Source of the DNA: Chryseobacterium endalhagicum
GTDB taxonomy: Bacteria; Bacteroidota; Bacteroidia; Flavobacteriales; Weeksellaceae
NCBI RefSeq assembly: GCF_016745235.1
Contig: NZ_JAELVM010000003.1
Coordinates: 124,001-188,000 of the forward strand
Direction: 5' to 3'
Length of the DNA stretch: 64,000 nt
The position numbers were made by a program, and so were the translations under genes. A model generated the notes under the pieces. That model made no database searches. It saw only the letters and a list, made by a program, of their open reading frames with translations, and was not told the DNA's origin. Position 1 is the first letter of the stretch. Every line of letters starts with the position of its first letter. Positions 7,929-16,872 of the stretch are shown one piece after another.

Positions 7929-9173
7929 ATGCCTGTTTTTAAACCTTTTCGTGGAGTAAGACCTCATAAAGACTTTGAGAGCACTTTCCCTACCCATCCG
8001 CTGGACAATTTCACCCAAGAGGAAATTGCAGAGAAAGCTCAAGTTGAAAATACTTACATCAACATGATTAAACCCTATGTTGTAAGTAAATCCAAAGATA
8101 TTGACCGGAACTTACGAAAGATCCGCTCAACGTTTGAAGAACTTCTGGACGAAAAAAAACTGGTCCAGGACAGTTCTGCGTATTATCTTTATGAGCAGAT
8201 CTATCCCAATAAACAGGTTTTCAGAGGGCTGCTGGGACTGGCAAGCATTGAAGATTTCTGGAACGGAAAGATCAAAAGGCACGAAAGTACCATTCCCCAG
8301 AAAAAGGAAAAACTGGCTCATTATCTGGAAAAAGTAAGTCTTCAGGCTGAACCTGTGCTGCTTACCTACCCTTCCAATTCCAAGATAGAACTTCTGATGA
8401 ATCATGAAGAGAAGAACGTTCCTATCTTCAATCATACGGATTCCCTTGGGATCAGACATAAGATCTGGAGAATAGACAACCGTCTGAAACTTCAGCAGTT
8501 CAAGGAAGTAATTGATCAGATCGACTCTTTCTACATTGCAGACGGCCACCACAGAATCGGTTCTACCGCCCTGAATGCCAAGCACCACAAAGAGAAAAAT
8601 AAGAGACACAACGGAACCGAGGCCTATAATTTTGTTTACAGTTTTATCGTTTCCAACCAGTCTATCAAAATCCACGATTACAATAGGATTCTAACGGATC
8701 TTAACGGACTTTCAAGCGAGGAGTTTTTAAAGGAACTGGACCAGTATTTCCTGATCCACGAAAAAGGGGAAGCTTCTTATTTCCCATCACAAAAATTCCA
8801 TATCTCTATGTATCTGGATGGTAAATTCTATTCACTTCACGTGAAGCACGATCTCCGTTCAAAAGAAATGTCACTGGATAATCTGGATCATCACCTTTTA
8901 GACAAATATATCTTTAAAAATATCCTGAAAATAGAAAATTCGGACAGTTCTGAGAAGATCACGTATGCAAAAGGAACTTCTAATCTTCAAGGTATCAACC
9001 AATTAAAGGAAAGAATAGACAACGGTGAAGGAAAGGTTGGTTTTGGAATTTATCCCGTAAGTTTCAATGATATGATCAAAATTTCAGATCTGAAGCTGAG
9101 CATGCCGCCAAAATGCACATTCATTGAGCCAAAATTGGTTACAGCACTCCTAATGTACGATATGAAACCTTAA
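7929..9173 (+). CDS. DUF1015 family protein
   Basis: 414 residues, soluble, matching DUF1015 in length and motifs: an N-terminal FKPFRGVRP opening, YLYEQIYPNKQVFRGLLGLASIEDF, and the diagnostic ADGHHRIGSTALN near residue 200. The function is not established; the family often sits beside serA/serC, as here, 3 bp after the serA-like stop. That suggests a role tied to phosphoglycerate or serine metabolism, but this is inference. No signal peptide or membrane segment. Confidence 0.85.
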   Translation: MPVFKPFRGVRPHKDFESTFPTHPLDNFTQEEIAEKAQVENTYINMIKPYVVSKSKDIDRNLRKIRSTFEELLDEKKLVQDSSAYYLYEQIYPNKQVFRGLLGLASIEDFWNGKIKRHESTIPQKKEKLAHYLEKVSLQAEPVLLTYPSNSKIELLMNHEEKNVPIFNHTDSLGIRHKIWRIDNRLKLQQFKEVIDQIDSFYIADGHHRIGSTALNAKHHKEKNKRHNGTEAYNFVYSFIVSNQSIKIHDYNRILTDLNGLSSEEFLKELDQYFLIHEKGEASYFPSQKFHISMYLDGKFYSLHVKHDLRSKEMSLDNLDHHLLDKYIFKNILKIENSDSSEKITYAKGTSNLQGINQLKERIDNGEGKVGFGIYPVSFNDMIKISDLKLSMPPKCTFIEPKLVTALLMYDMKP

Positions 9174-9228
9174 TAAATTCCTAATTTTTCCCTACTTTTA
9201 TCATCGGAAAAAGAAAGGTAAATAAAAA

Positions 9229-10632
9229 ATGAAAAAAATCTTCATTATACTTCCACTCTTTTTGAGTGGATTTTTATTTTCTCAGAAAAAGCCACAGAAA
9301 AAACCTGTAAAAAAGGCAACCACCGTAAAGCTCAACTACCACGATGAATTCAAAAATATCTCAGACGAGATTATGACCCATGGTACGGCTTACGATAATC
9401 TCGGCGAACTTACCAAAGGCATAGGACCGCGATTCAGTGGGACTTCCGGCTATATGAAGGCGGTGGAATGGGCAGAAAAAAAGCTCAAATCTATCGGTAT
9501 TGAAATGATCTGGAGAATGGAAGCTAAAGCTCCGGTCTGGATAAGAGGAAAAGAATCCCTGGAGATAAAAACGGCTAATGGAGATTGGAAAAATATCAGA
9601 ATGCTGTCTTTTGGAAATTCTGAAGGCACAGGCGGGAAAGATCTTACAGGGGAAATTGTTTTAATCAATTCTACTTCTGAACTTAATGCCATGTCCGTGG
9701 GACAGTTGAAAGGTAAAATCGTTTTCGTGAATGTTCCCATGGACCCGAAGATCATTAATACCAATGATTCTTATTTGGCAACCGCAAAATCTAAATTGAT
9801 TTCTGCTTCCGTGATTGCAAAAACAGGAGCAAAAGCTTTAATTATAAGGTCTTTAACCACAGCAATGGATGATACACCCCATGCAAAAATGGTGTACTAC
9901 GAACCTGATGACAAAGTAAGAATTCCTGCCCTGTCCATTGGGGTAAGATCCGCTGACGAATTAGAAAAACTACTGAAAAATCAAAAGGTTACCGCCAAAA
10001 TAAACATGACTGCACAGTCAAAAGGCGACACGACCAATCCCAATATTATCGCTGAAATTCAGGGTAAAAAAGATGCTAAAGTGATTGTTTTAGGAGCTCA
10101 ATTAGACTCGTGGGATTTCGGGGAAGGCGCTATTGACGACGGAACCGGTATTGCGCAGTGCATTGAGGTTTTAAGAACATTCAAAGCGCTTGGTATTGAA
10201 AATAATCATACAATAAGAGTAGTTTTTTATGCCAACAGCGAAAACGGAGGACAGGGACGCGAAATGTATGCAGCCTATGTGAAAAAAAGAGAAGAGAAAC
10301 ATGTTTTTGCTTTAGGAACAGATGCGGGAGGATATTCACCAAGAGGATTTTCCTTAGATATGCCGCCACAAAGACGAAAGCAGATCTTCGAATGGAAAAA
10401 TTATTTCCTTCCTTACGGGATTTATGATTTCGATCAGACTGAAGCTATTCAGGATATCTCACCCCTGAAAAAACTAGATATTCCTTTAGCTGAACTGGTG
10501 GTGGATACTCAAAGGTACTTCGATTACCACCACTCTGAACAGGATACTTTCGATAAAGTGAACAAAAGAGAGCTTCTTTTGGGTGCTGTTGCCATGACAC
10601 AGCTTATTTTCATGATCGATAAAAACTGGTAG
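9229..10632 (+). CDS. Secreted M28-family peptidase paralogue with altered active site (probable pseudoenzyme)
   Basis: 467 residues: signal peptide (to about residue 18), a Lys-rich linker, then a carboxypeptidase Q-like M28 domain with a PA-type insert. Unlike the two paralogues downstream, the first zinc ligand His is Gln291 (GAQLDSWD instead of GGHLDSWD) and the general-base Glu is Ser337 (ANSENG instead of ANEENG). Asp304, Glu338, Asp365 and His434/435 remain. Two key losses with an intact frame suggest a non-catalytic binding protein or altered chemistry. The next copy starts 1 bp after the stop, so the three genes form an operon. Confidence 0.88.
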   Translation: MKKIFIILPLFLSGFLFSQKKPQKKPVKKATTVKLNYHDEFKNISDEIMTHGTAYDNLGELTKGIGPRFSGTSGYMKAVEWAEKKLKSIGIEMIWRMEAKAPVWIRGKESLEIKTANGDWKNIRMLSFGNSEGTGGKDLTGEIVLINSTSELNAMSVGQLKGKIVFVNVPMDPKIINTNDSYLATAKSKLISASVIAKTGAKALIIRSLTTAMDDTPHAKMVYYEPDDKVRIPALSIGVRSADELEKLLKNQKVTAKINMTAQSKGDTTNPNIIAEIQGKKDAKVIVLGAQLDSWDFGEGAIDDGTGIAQCIEVLRTFKALGIENNHTIRVVFYANSENGGQGREMYAAYVKKREEKHVFALGTDAGGYSPRGFSLDMPPQRRKQIFEWKNYFLPYGIYDFDQTEAIQDISPLKKLDIPLAELVVDTQRYFDYHHSEQDTFDKVNKRELLLGAVAMTQLIFMIDKNW

Positions 10633-10633
10633 T

Positions 10634-11992
10634 ATGAAAAAGACCCTTACCCTATCGCTTTTGATGTTTCAAATGGCTGTTTCCGGACAGTTTATGGAAG
10701 ATTCCATTCAGTTCAGCAAGATTTCCACAGAAATTTTAAACAATGGAAAAGGCTATTCTGACCTTAAAGATTTAACCCAAAACATCGGAAACCGTTTAAG
10801 CGGTACGGAATCTTATGAAAAATCCGTGAAATGGGCAGAACAGAAACTTCGCGAAGCTGGTGCTGATAAAGTATGGCTTCAGGAAGTGATGATTCCGGTT
10901 TGGGTAAGAGGAAAAGAATCATTGCAGATCAAAACCGCCAACGGTGCATGGAAAAAACTGAAAATGCTCTCCCTGGGAAACTCTGAAGGTACAGGCGGAA
11001 AAGATGTATCGAGCGAGATCATTATGGTAAAGTCCCTGGAAGAATATGATAAGCTTACGACAGATCAAGTAAAGGATAAGATTGTGTTCTTTAACTACCC
11101 TTTTAATCAGTCACATGTACAGACTTTTATTGCCTACCGGGAAGCCGGAGCTTACAGACGTTCTGCGGCTAATTTAACCGCTCAGAAAGGTGGAAAATTC
11201 GCGATCATCAGATCACTGTCTTCCGCATTCGATGATGTGCCTCATACGGGGAATATGCGTTATGATGACAACGTTCCCAAAGTTCCGGCAGTTACCATCG
11301 GAAATACAACTGCAGATGAGCTGGAAGCACTGCTGAAAACACAGAAAGTGACCGCAAAACTCAACTCCAACTGCGGCATGAAAGGCGAGAAACGCTCCCA
11401 CTCCGTCATTGGTGAAATTACGGGCAAAAAAGATCAGAGCGTGATCGTTGTTGGCGGCCATCTCGATTCCTGGGATGTAGGCGAAGGGGCGCATGACGAC
11501 GGAGCGGGAATCGTACAAAGCATTGAGGTTTTAAGGACCTTTAAAAAACTGGGAATTAAAAATAACCATACCATCAGAGCAGTCTGTTTTGCGAATGAAG
11601 AAAACGGCACAAAAGGCGGAAAACAATATGGGAAAACAGCAAAAGACAGCCATGAAAAGCATCTTTTTGCGATAGAATCCGATGCAGGAGGCTTTTCACC
11701 CCGGGGAATTTCACTGGAAATGGATGATCAAAACAGAAAGCAGATTCAAAGCTGGGTTAATCTCTTCCTGCCTTACGGAGTTTATAATTTTGAAGGAAAA
11801 TATTCCGGTTCAGACATCGCTCCTCTGCATGAAATGGGTGTTCCCACGGCAGAGCTCGTTCCGGATCCGCAGCGTTATTTTGACATTCACCACACAGAAG
11901 AAGATACTTTTGAAAAAGTCAACCGCAGGGAACTCCTTCTGGGAGCTGCGGTGATGACACAACTTATTTATATGATCGACAAAAATTGGTAA
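10634..11992 (+). CDS. Secreted M28-family zinc peptidase (tandem copy 2)
   Basis: 452 residues with a Sec signal peptide (cleavage near MAVSGQ). All M28 residues are present: His276 and Asp278 in GGHLDSWD, bridging Asp289 in AHDDGAG, catalytic Glu322 and ligand Glu323 in ANEENG, Asp in ESDAGG, and His in DIHHTEEDTF. The family (carboxypeptidase Q-like, PA insert) hydrolyses dipeptides or N-terminal residues outside the cytoplasm, two zinc ions per site. It is close to copy 3 along its whole length and was produced by tandem duplication. Confidence 0.92.
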   Translation: MKKTLTLSLLMFQMAVSGQFMEDSIQFSKISTEILNNGKGYSDLKDLTQNIGNRLSGTESYEKSVKWAEQKLREAGADKVWLQEVMIPVWVRGKESLQIKTANGAWKKLKMLSLGNSEGTGGKDVSSEIIMVKSLEEYDKLTTDQVKDKIVFFNYPFNQSHVQTFIAYREAGAYRRSAANLTAQKGGKFAIIRSLSSAFDDVPHTGNMRYDDNVPKVPAVTIGNTTADELEALLKTQKVTAKLNSNCGMKGEKRSHSVIGEITGKKDQSVIVVGGHLDSWDVGEGAHDDGAGIVQSIEVLRTFKKLGIKNNHTIRAVCFANEENGTKGGKQYGKTAKDSHEKHLFAIESDAGGFSPRGISLEMDDQNRKQIQSWVNLFLPYGVYNFEGKYSGSDIAPLHEMGVPTAELVPDPQRYFDIHHTEEDTFEKVNRRELLLGAAVMTQLIYMIDKNW

Positions 11993-11995
11993 ACT

Positions 11996-13354
11996 ATGAA
12001 AAAGATAATCGGAACTTCTTTATTACTTTTCGGAATGGCTGTTTGTGGCCAGTCTAAAGAAGATTCTATACAGTTCAGCAAGATTTCCATTGAGATTCTG
12101 AACAACGGAAAGGCTTATACAGACCTTAAGGATTTAACTAAAAATATCGGACATCGTCTCAGCGGCTCTCCGGCCTATGAAAAGTCTGTAAAATGGGCAG
12201 AACAGAAGCTACGCGAGGCAGGTGCCGATAAGGTATGGCTCCAGGAAGTGATGGTTCCGGTATGGACCAGAGGAAAGGAATCCCTGCAGATCAAAACGGC
12301 AGACGGAAAATGGAAAAATCTGAAAATGCTTTCTCTTGGAAATTCTGAAGGCACAGGCGGAAAAGATGTTGCGGGCGAGATCATTATCGTTAAATCAATG
12401 GCGGAATATGACAAACTTACGCCAGATCAAGTAAAGGATAAGATTATATTCTTTAACTACCCTTTCAGTCAGTCTTTTGTAGAAACATTCAGAGGATATG
12501 GTGATGCCGCAAAATACAGGGTAACTGCCGCTTCATTAACCGCGAAAAAAGGAGGAAAATTTGCCATTATCAGATCTTTGTCTTCAGCGTTTGATGATGT
12601 TCCGCATACAGGAGCCATGCGTTATGAGGAGAATATATCCAGGATCCCGGCAGTAGCCATTGGAAATACCACAGCAGATGAACTGGAAGCTCTTTTGAAG
12701 GCACAGAAAGTAACGGCGAAACTTAATTCCAACTGCGGAATGAAAGGTGAAAAGCTTTCCCACTCTGTGATCGGTGAAATTACCGGTAAAAAAGACCAGA
12801 GCGTGATCGTAGCGGGAGGACATCTGGATTCCTGGGATGTAGGTGAAGGAGCCCACGACGACGGAGCCGGAATTGTACAAAGCATCGAAATTTTAAGAAC
12901 ATTCAAAAAATTAGGGATCAAAAACAACCATACCATCAGGATCGTCTGCTTCGCCAATGAAGAAAACGGAGTAAAAGGAGGAATCCAGTATGGAAAAACA
13001 GCCAAAGAAAAGAATGAAAAGCATCTTTTTGCGATAGAATCCGATGCGGGAGGATTTACACCAAGAGGAGTTGCCCTTGAAATGGATGACGAAAAGAGAA
13101 ACCAGATCAAAGGCTGGAGCAGTCTGTTCCTGCCCTATGGGATTTACAATTTTGAAGGCAGATATTCAGGAACAGATATCTACCCGCTTCGTGATATGGG
13201 CGTTCCTGCGGCAGAGCTGGCTCCGGATTCGCAGCGGTATTTTGATATCCACCATACGGAAGAGGATACTTTTGAAAAGGTAAACAGAAGAGAGCTTCTT
13301 TTGGGCGCTTCAACGATGACCCAGCTTATTTATATGATTGATAAGAACTGGTAG
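11996..13354 (+). CDS. Secreted M28-family zinc peptidase (tandem copy 3)
   Basis: 452 residues, nearly collinear with copy 2, starting 3 bp after its stop. Signal peptide ends near MAVCGQ; the single Cys there does not make a standard lipobox. Catalytic and zinc-binding residues match copy 2 (His276 in GGHLDSWD, ANEENG, ESDAGG, DIHHTEED). Differences cluster in the substrate-side segments (for example SQSFVETFRGYGDAAKYRVT), so the copies may differ in specificity. A weak hairpin at 13402-13420 follows the stop. Confidence 0.92.
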   Translation: MKKIIGTSLLLFGMAVCGQSKEDSIQFSKISIEILNNGKAYTDLKDLTKNIGHRLSGSPAYEKSVKWAEQKLREAGADKVWLQEVMVPVWTRGKESLQIKTADGKWKNLKMLSLGNSEGTGGKDVAGEIIIVKSMAEYDKLTPDQVKDKIIFFNYPFSQSFVETFRGYGDAAKYRVTAASLTAKKGGKFAIIRSLSSAFDDVPHTGAMRYEENISRIPAVAIGNTTADELEALLKAQKVTAKLNSNCGMKGEKLSHSVIGEITGKKDQSVIVAGGHLDSWDVGEGAHDDGAGIVQSIEILRTFKKLGIKNNHTIRIVCFANEENGVKGGIQYGKTAKEKNEKHLFAIESDAGGFTPRGVALEMDDEKRNQIKGWSSLFLPYGIYNFEGRYSGTDIYPLRDMGVPAAELAPDSQRYFDIHHTEEDTFEKVNRRELLLGASTMTQLIYMIDKNW

Positions 13355-13401
13355 TTTTTAGCAACTTATGGATTTTATTTAATGTAAATTCTATATAAAA
13401 C

Positions 13402-13420
13402 ACCATCTATTGCAGATGGT
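13402..13420 (+). terminator. Hairpin after the M28 operon
   Basis: ACCATCT (13402-13408) pairs with AGATGGT (13414-13420). The following T tract is poor (TAAAAATT on the minus side is better), so strength is doubtful. Confidence 0.45.
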
Positions 13421-13569
13421 AAAAATTCAGTCAGCAAGTTGATTCTGATGAAGATGAATGAATAAGTTTAGGCTTTATTCTTCATGATTTCATTTGATCG
13501 GCTTGTTGATTTTTATTTTGTAATCTCACGCAGATTAAACTGATTGAGCAGATTTCCAGGCAGCAAAAA

Positions 13570-13880
13570 AACTTTGATTTTTCTTAAACTTATGTGAACT
13601 TCTTTTGCGTCAAGCTTTAAATTTCAAAATAATTAAGTGTTTAAAAAAAACTTTTGCTCCTTTTGTGGTTAAAAATCTCCCACAGATTTCTCAGATGGCA
13701 CAGATCTTTTATTCCGGAACCATTAAGGAATTTTAAGCCGTTAAGATTATTAAGATGAGCTTCGCTTTAAGGAGTACAGGCTTAAGAAATCATTGGATTT
13801 TCTTAACTTTTCTTATCTGCTTAACTGATCTTAATGGTTTAAAAATAAGTTTCCCACAGATTTCCCAGATTATATGGATT
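13570..13880 (+). repeat. Dispersed non-coding repeat, copy A
   Basis: About 310 bp, matched over its length by an inverted copy at 15252-15570 (roughly nine bases in ten by eye). Internal modules, in order: CTTATGTGAACTTCTTTTGC; AAACTTTTGCTCCTTTTGTG; CCCACAGATTTCTCAGAT; AACCATTAAGGAATTTTAAG; GATGAGCTTCGCTTTAAGG; and CTTAACTTTTCTTATCTGC. The same modules recur in the three tandem units at 21174-21866. No ORF runs through it. The end touches the stop codon of the minus-strand gene at 13870. Confidence 0.85.
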
Positions 13881-14391
13881 TTCTTTTTTTACCTAATTTA
13901 CTTGTTAATCTATATCTGATCTCATAAACTAAGCTATTTCTCAGATGCCTCAATCCCCCAGATTCCCAGTTGATATCAAATTTGTGTCCTTCTAATCTAT
14001 ATTTTGGATGATTTATTTTAGCGTGTAACATAGTTGGATAATCTTTTATTACTTCAAAATAATCAGCTTCCATATTTGATTTTCTGTAATATTGAATTTC
14101 AATTATTGTTTCATTCTTCAGTGCCTTAAATATGTAAAGATTGACATCATAAAGATCATCATATTCATTCTTTAAAGTTTCGATAACTGCTTCCAATGAC
14201 TGAGGTTTTTTGGATCTGTTTATTTTATTTCTCACCTTTCCTCTTTCATATATATTCTCACCAAACTCATTAAAATCTGAAATGATAAAAGTAAGATGAT
14301 GTGAAATTTTATTCCAACATCGGTCTTCTGTCATTTTTATGAGCCTTACAGCAAAATCCTGTATATCATTATGTAAATTTTCACGAGTCAT
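13870..14391 (-). CDS. Hypothetical protein inside the inverted repeat pair
   Basis: 173 residues, soluble, rich in Lys/Arg/Asn/Ile. It starts MTRENLHNDIQDFAVRLIKM and ends in a basic tail (SKLGKKRKSI). No known motif or membrane segment was recognised. It lies between the two inverted copies of the dispersed repeat, and its stop codon falls in copy A. The base composition looks more AT-rich than the M28 genes. Its position among gene debris suggests an acquired or orphan gene. Confidence 0.6.
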   Translation of the reverse strand: MTRENLHNDIQDFAVRLIKMTEDRCWNKISHHLTFIISDFNEFGENIYERGKVRNKINRSKKPQSLEAVIETLKNEYDDLYDVNLYIFKALKNETIIEIQYYRKSNMEADYFEVIKDYPTMLHAKINHPKYRLEGHKFDINWESGGLRHLRNSLVYEIRYRLTSKLGKKRKSI

Positions 14392-14455
14392 TCGACATTC
14401 AATTTATCTGAACTTAAAGTTACTTAGTTATAAAAATACATTAAAAAATTCACTT

Positions 14456-14471
14456 TGGCATGAAATTCGCA
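14456..14471 (+). promoter_or_regulatory. Candidate sigma-54 (-24/-12) promoter
   Basis: TTGGCATGAAATTCGC has GG at 14457-14458 and GC at 14469-14470 with exactly 10 bp between, the sigma-54 spacing. It matches YTGGCACGRNNNTTGCW except for T in place of the second C and one change in the -12 box. It points toward the decayed genes at 14501-14879. Confidence 0.45.
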
Positions 14472-14500
14472 AGGTAATACATTGAAAAAAAATTATTTAA

Positions 14501-14879
14501 AACACAGACGATGAGGAAAGGTTACCGCGGGATTTTCAGTTTCCGCTGGGCCGGATGAAGGCTATTGATCATATTTTATATGATTCCTTTTTCTTTAGAT
14601 ACCGTATGCAACGGAAGAGATAATCCTCTTATCAATTCCATTTTACGATGATGATTGTGTACGGTGTCATAAAGCTCATGAATCCTCTTCCGGATTCAAT
14701 ACTGTTTTAAACGAAAACTTTCCGGGCAGCTTAAAGCATACCCTGATGCAGAACAATTAAACGGCCATAAGATCATAACCTTAGCCAAGTTTAACTATGA
14801 TCTATGGACAACTAATTATATCGGAAAACGATTCCGGACCGTTCTATTAAAGAGCGGAAAACAGATGTATAACCCTTAA
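14501..14879 (+). pseudogene. Decayed coding remnants in three frames
   Basis: Three consecutive stretches read like protein but in different frames: one from 14501 (DEERLPRDFQFPLGRMKAID then a stop); one of about 55 codons ending at 14760 (with FYDDDCVRCHKAHESSSGF); and one ending at 14879 (with QLNGHKIITLAKFNYDLWTT and NYIGKRFRTVLLKSGKQMYNP). I read them as a gene broken by at least two frameshifts. The CxxCH motif could be haem- or zinc-binding; the family was not recognised. An ATG at 14511 opens only a 15-codon ORF. Confidence 0.4.
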
Positions 14880-14888
14880 AAAGAGATT

Positions 14889-15152
14889 ATGATGAGAGAC
14901 TTTTTTGAAATGATTTTTAAGAGAAATGAAGATGCCGCAAAAATGAATATATGGAGCCTGATGCTTCTGTTGAGTTTTGCTGTTTTCTCCGTATTGGTGT
15001 ATTTTGCATATACCTCAAACCCTGATTTTAACAGCTTAATTGTATACCTTACCGCATTTGCGGCTTATATTGGCTTTGGAATTGTGTTTATCAGTTCCCT
15101 TGCCGGAAATATGAATTCTTCCTACATGAGGAAGAAATCAAGAAACATATAA
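14889..15152 (+). CDS. Small two-helix membrane protein
   Basis: 87 residues: a charged N-terminus (MMRDFFEMIFKRNEDAAK), two hydrophobic segments (about residues 22-42 and 49-71) and a basic tail. Unknown function. The start could be either of two adjacent ATG codons. A strong terminator follows at 15174-15205, supporting that it is a real transcription unit. It may be the last survivor of the decayed cluster upstream. Confidence 0.6.
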   Translation: MMRDFFEMIFKRNEDAAKMNIWSLMLLLSFAVFSVLVYFAYTSNPDFNSLIVYLTAFAAYIGFGIVFISSLAGNMNSSYMRKKSRNI

Positions 15153-15173
15153 CTTTAATTTCTCCTTATAAGA

Positions 15174-15205
15174 AAACCGTTCAATAAATTTGAACGGTTT
15201 TTTTT
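15174..15205 (+). terminator. Strong intrinsic terminator
   Basis: AAACCGTTCAA (15174-15184) pairs with TTGAACGGTTT (15190-15200), followed by a run of T. It ends the small membrane-protein gene just before repeat copy A'. Confidence 0.85.
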
Positions 15206-15251
15206 ATTTAGCCTATATTCCTTTGACTTAATTAAATTTTACAGAAAAAAG

Positions 15252-15570
15252 ATCTGTGTCATCTGTAAATCTTCGGGAACTTATCTTTTAAACCATTAAG
15301 ATCAGTTAAGCAGATAAGAAAAGTTAAGAAAATCCAATGATTTCTTAAGTCAGTATTCCTTAAAGCAAAGCTCATCTTAATACTCTTAACAACTTAAAAT
15401 TCCTTAATGGTTTCCGTAATAAAGAATCTGTGTCATCTGGGAAATCTGTGGGAAATTATTTTTAACCACAAAAGGAACAAAAGTTTTTTTTAAACACTTT
15501 AGTAATTTATAAGTTTAAAGCTTGACGCAAAAGAAGTTCACATAAGTCTTAGAAAAAATCAAAGATTTTT
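15252..15570 (-). repeat. Dispersed non-coding repeat, copy A' (inverted)
   Basis: Reverse complement of copy A (13570-13880) throughout, sharing long identical runs such as CTTATGTGAACTTCTTTTGC and TTGGATTTTCTTAACTTTTC. Substitutions and small indels are scattered, so the copies are not recent. With copy A it brackets 1.37 kb containing one hypothetical gene, decayed sequence and a small membrane protein. Downstream, 15596-15633 carries tandem CTCCTACA words. Confidence 0.85.
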
Positions 15571-15642
15571 TTACTCTACATTTAAAAACTCTAAAACGCT
15601 CCTACACTCCTACACTCCTACACTCCTACTCTCAAACCCCAA

Positions 15643-16809
15643 TCATACTCCCAAAAACTCCCGTTTCTCCAGTTTCACTTCCATCTCCTTTCCATCTCTT
15701 CTGATCTTTACATTAATGGCGTTCTGCATATTTTCAACTCTGTTAAGGAAGTAGTGGCAGGCACCGCCTTTGTCCAGATTATCCAGATTGACATTGTTGA
15801 TGCTGATAATAGAATCCCCGACTTTCAGTGGAAAATTTTCTTCCTGGAAGACAAAAGCAACTGTCGGTTTTTCTTCTATAAAACGGTACCCGAAACCGAA
15901 AGACTCCAGTTTGGCAGGTTCGTTTCTGATTTGTTTCATGTAGATCTTGTTTCCGGACCAGTCGAGGAGGAAAATGAAGTTTTTAAAGAAATCATTTCCG
16001 ATAAGGCTTGCATTTCCTGTCGCTACAATTTCATTCAAAAAGCTTTTATTTCCCAATGACAGGGTTTCGGTTCTGAAAATATGTCCCGGCGCGGGTTTTC
16101 CGGCCCCATAAGCCCCGACAGAGCTCGTTCCGTAGACTTCTATACTCTTGAGTGCTTTTTCGGCGTCATAAACGTTGTCTGTAATCTTCAGCCTTCCTGA
16201 AAATCCGGTATCAAAAGTGACATCTACTTTTTTCCCCTGCAGAATGGTTTCTACCACCGGGGTTTTCTGTGCTCTTGGGCTGAAAGGAATGACAATATCA
16301 TAGTCATCAGGGTTAAATTGAGTCAGATCTGTAGAAGCTTCCAGTGAGTTTTCTGAATAGTTGACCTTCCAGAACAGTTTCGCCATTTGATTCGCTCCGA
16401 GGATTCCGTCTATTTTAAAGCAGCTCAGCTCAGAAACACTGAAATCCATAACCACCACCCCTACATCTTTGAAAACCGCTTTGTCAACAATCATTTCCGG
16501 CAGAACCGTAAAAATCTGATCATGCTTATTCTTCTGCGAATCCTTTACGGTACTTCTATGTTTTTTCTCCAGTCCCAGCTCGGTATACACAGCAGTAGAA
16601 ATTACCGTTGGCGCTCCGGTATCAAATAAAAAGTTATAGGATTTCCCATTAATGCTGACCTGCACAAAAGGCAGATCATTGGCAAATCTCATATTAATTT
16701 TTTCAACTGGATTCTGCAGCTGTACTTCCCCACCTTTAAAGAATTTCTTCCCCTGAGCGGAAAGGCTTGTTGCGGAGAGAATAAGAAGGGTGTAGAGGAT
16801 TTTTTTCAT
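15643..16809 (-). CDS. Secreted retropepsin-like aspartyl protease with PDZ domain
   Basis: 388 residues: signal peptide (cleavage near SLSAQ), two aspartyl-protease half domains, each with its own DTG (FLFDTGAPTVIS near residue 60 and VTFDTGFSGRLK near 195), and a C-terminal PDZ domain (from about 310, with VGDSIISINNVNLDNLD). Two motifs in one chain imply an intramolecular active site. The family acts in the periplasm or cell envelope. Substrate unknown. A single gene, convergent with the material in the repeat region. Confidence 0.88.
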   Translation of the reverse strand: MKKILYTLLILSATSLSAQGKKFFKGGEVQLQNPVEKINMRFANDLPFVQVSINGKSYNFLFDTGAPTVISTAVYTELGLEKKHRSTVKDSQKNKHDQIFTVLPEMIVDKAVFKDVGVVVMDFSVSELSCFKIDGILGANQMAKLFWKVNYSENSLEASTDLTQFNPDDYDIVIPFSPRAQKTPVVETILQGKKVDVTFDTGFSGRLKITDNVYDAEKALKSIEVYGTSSVGAYGAGKPAPGHIFRTETLSLGNKSFLNEIVATGNASLIGNDFFKNFIFLLDWSGNKIYMKQIRNEPAKLESFGFGYRFIEEKPTVAFVFQEENFPLKVGDSIISINNVNLDNLDKGGACHYFLNRVENMQNAINVKIRRDGKEMEVKLEKREFLGV

Positions 16810-16872
16810 GTGGATAATTTACACGAAAATAAACTATTTTTCCAAATTCTCATAGAAGGTCTTTATAAAACC

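Noticed and set aside
8127..8675. 182-codon minus-strand ORF
   Set aside because: Shadow of DUF1015; no family-like composition.
12622..13110. 162-codon minus-strand ORF
   Set aside because: Shadow of M28 copy 3; Pro/Ser-rich composition typical of antisense frames.
13570..15570. Intact insertion sequence or transposon
   Set aside because: No transposase frame lies between the inverted copies and no target duplication was seen; the copies are too diverged for a recent element.
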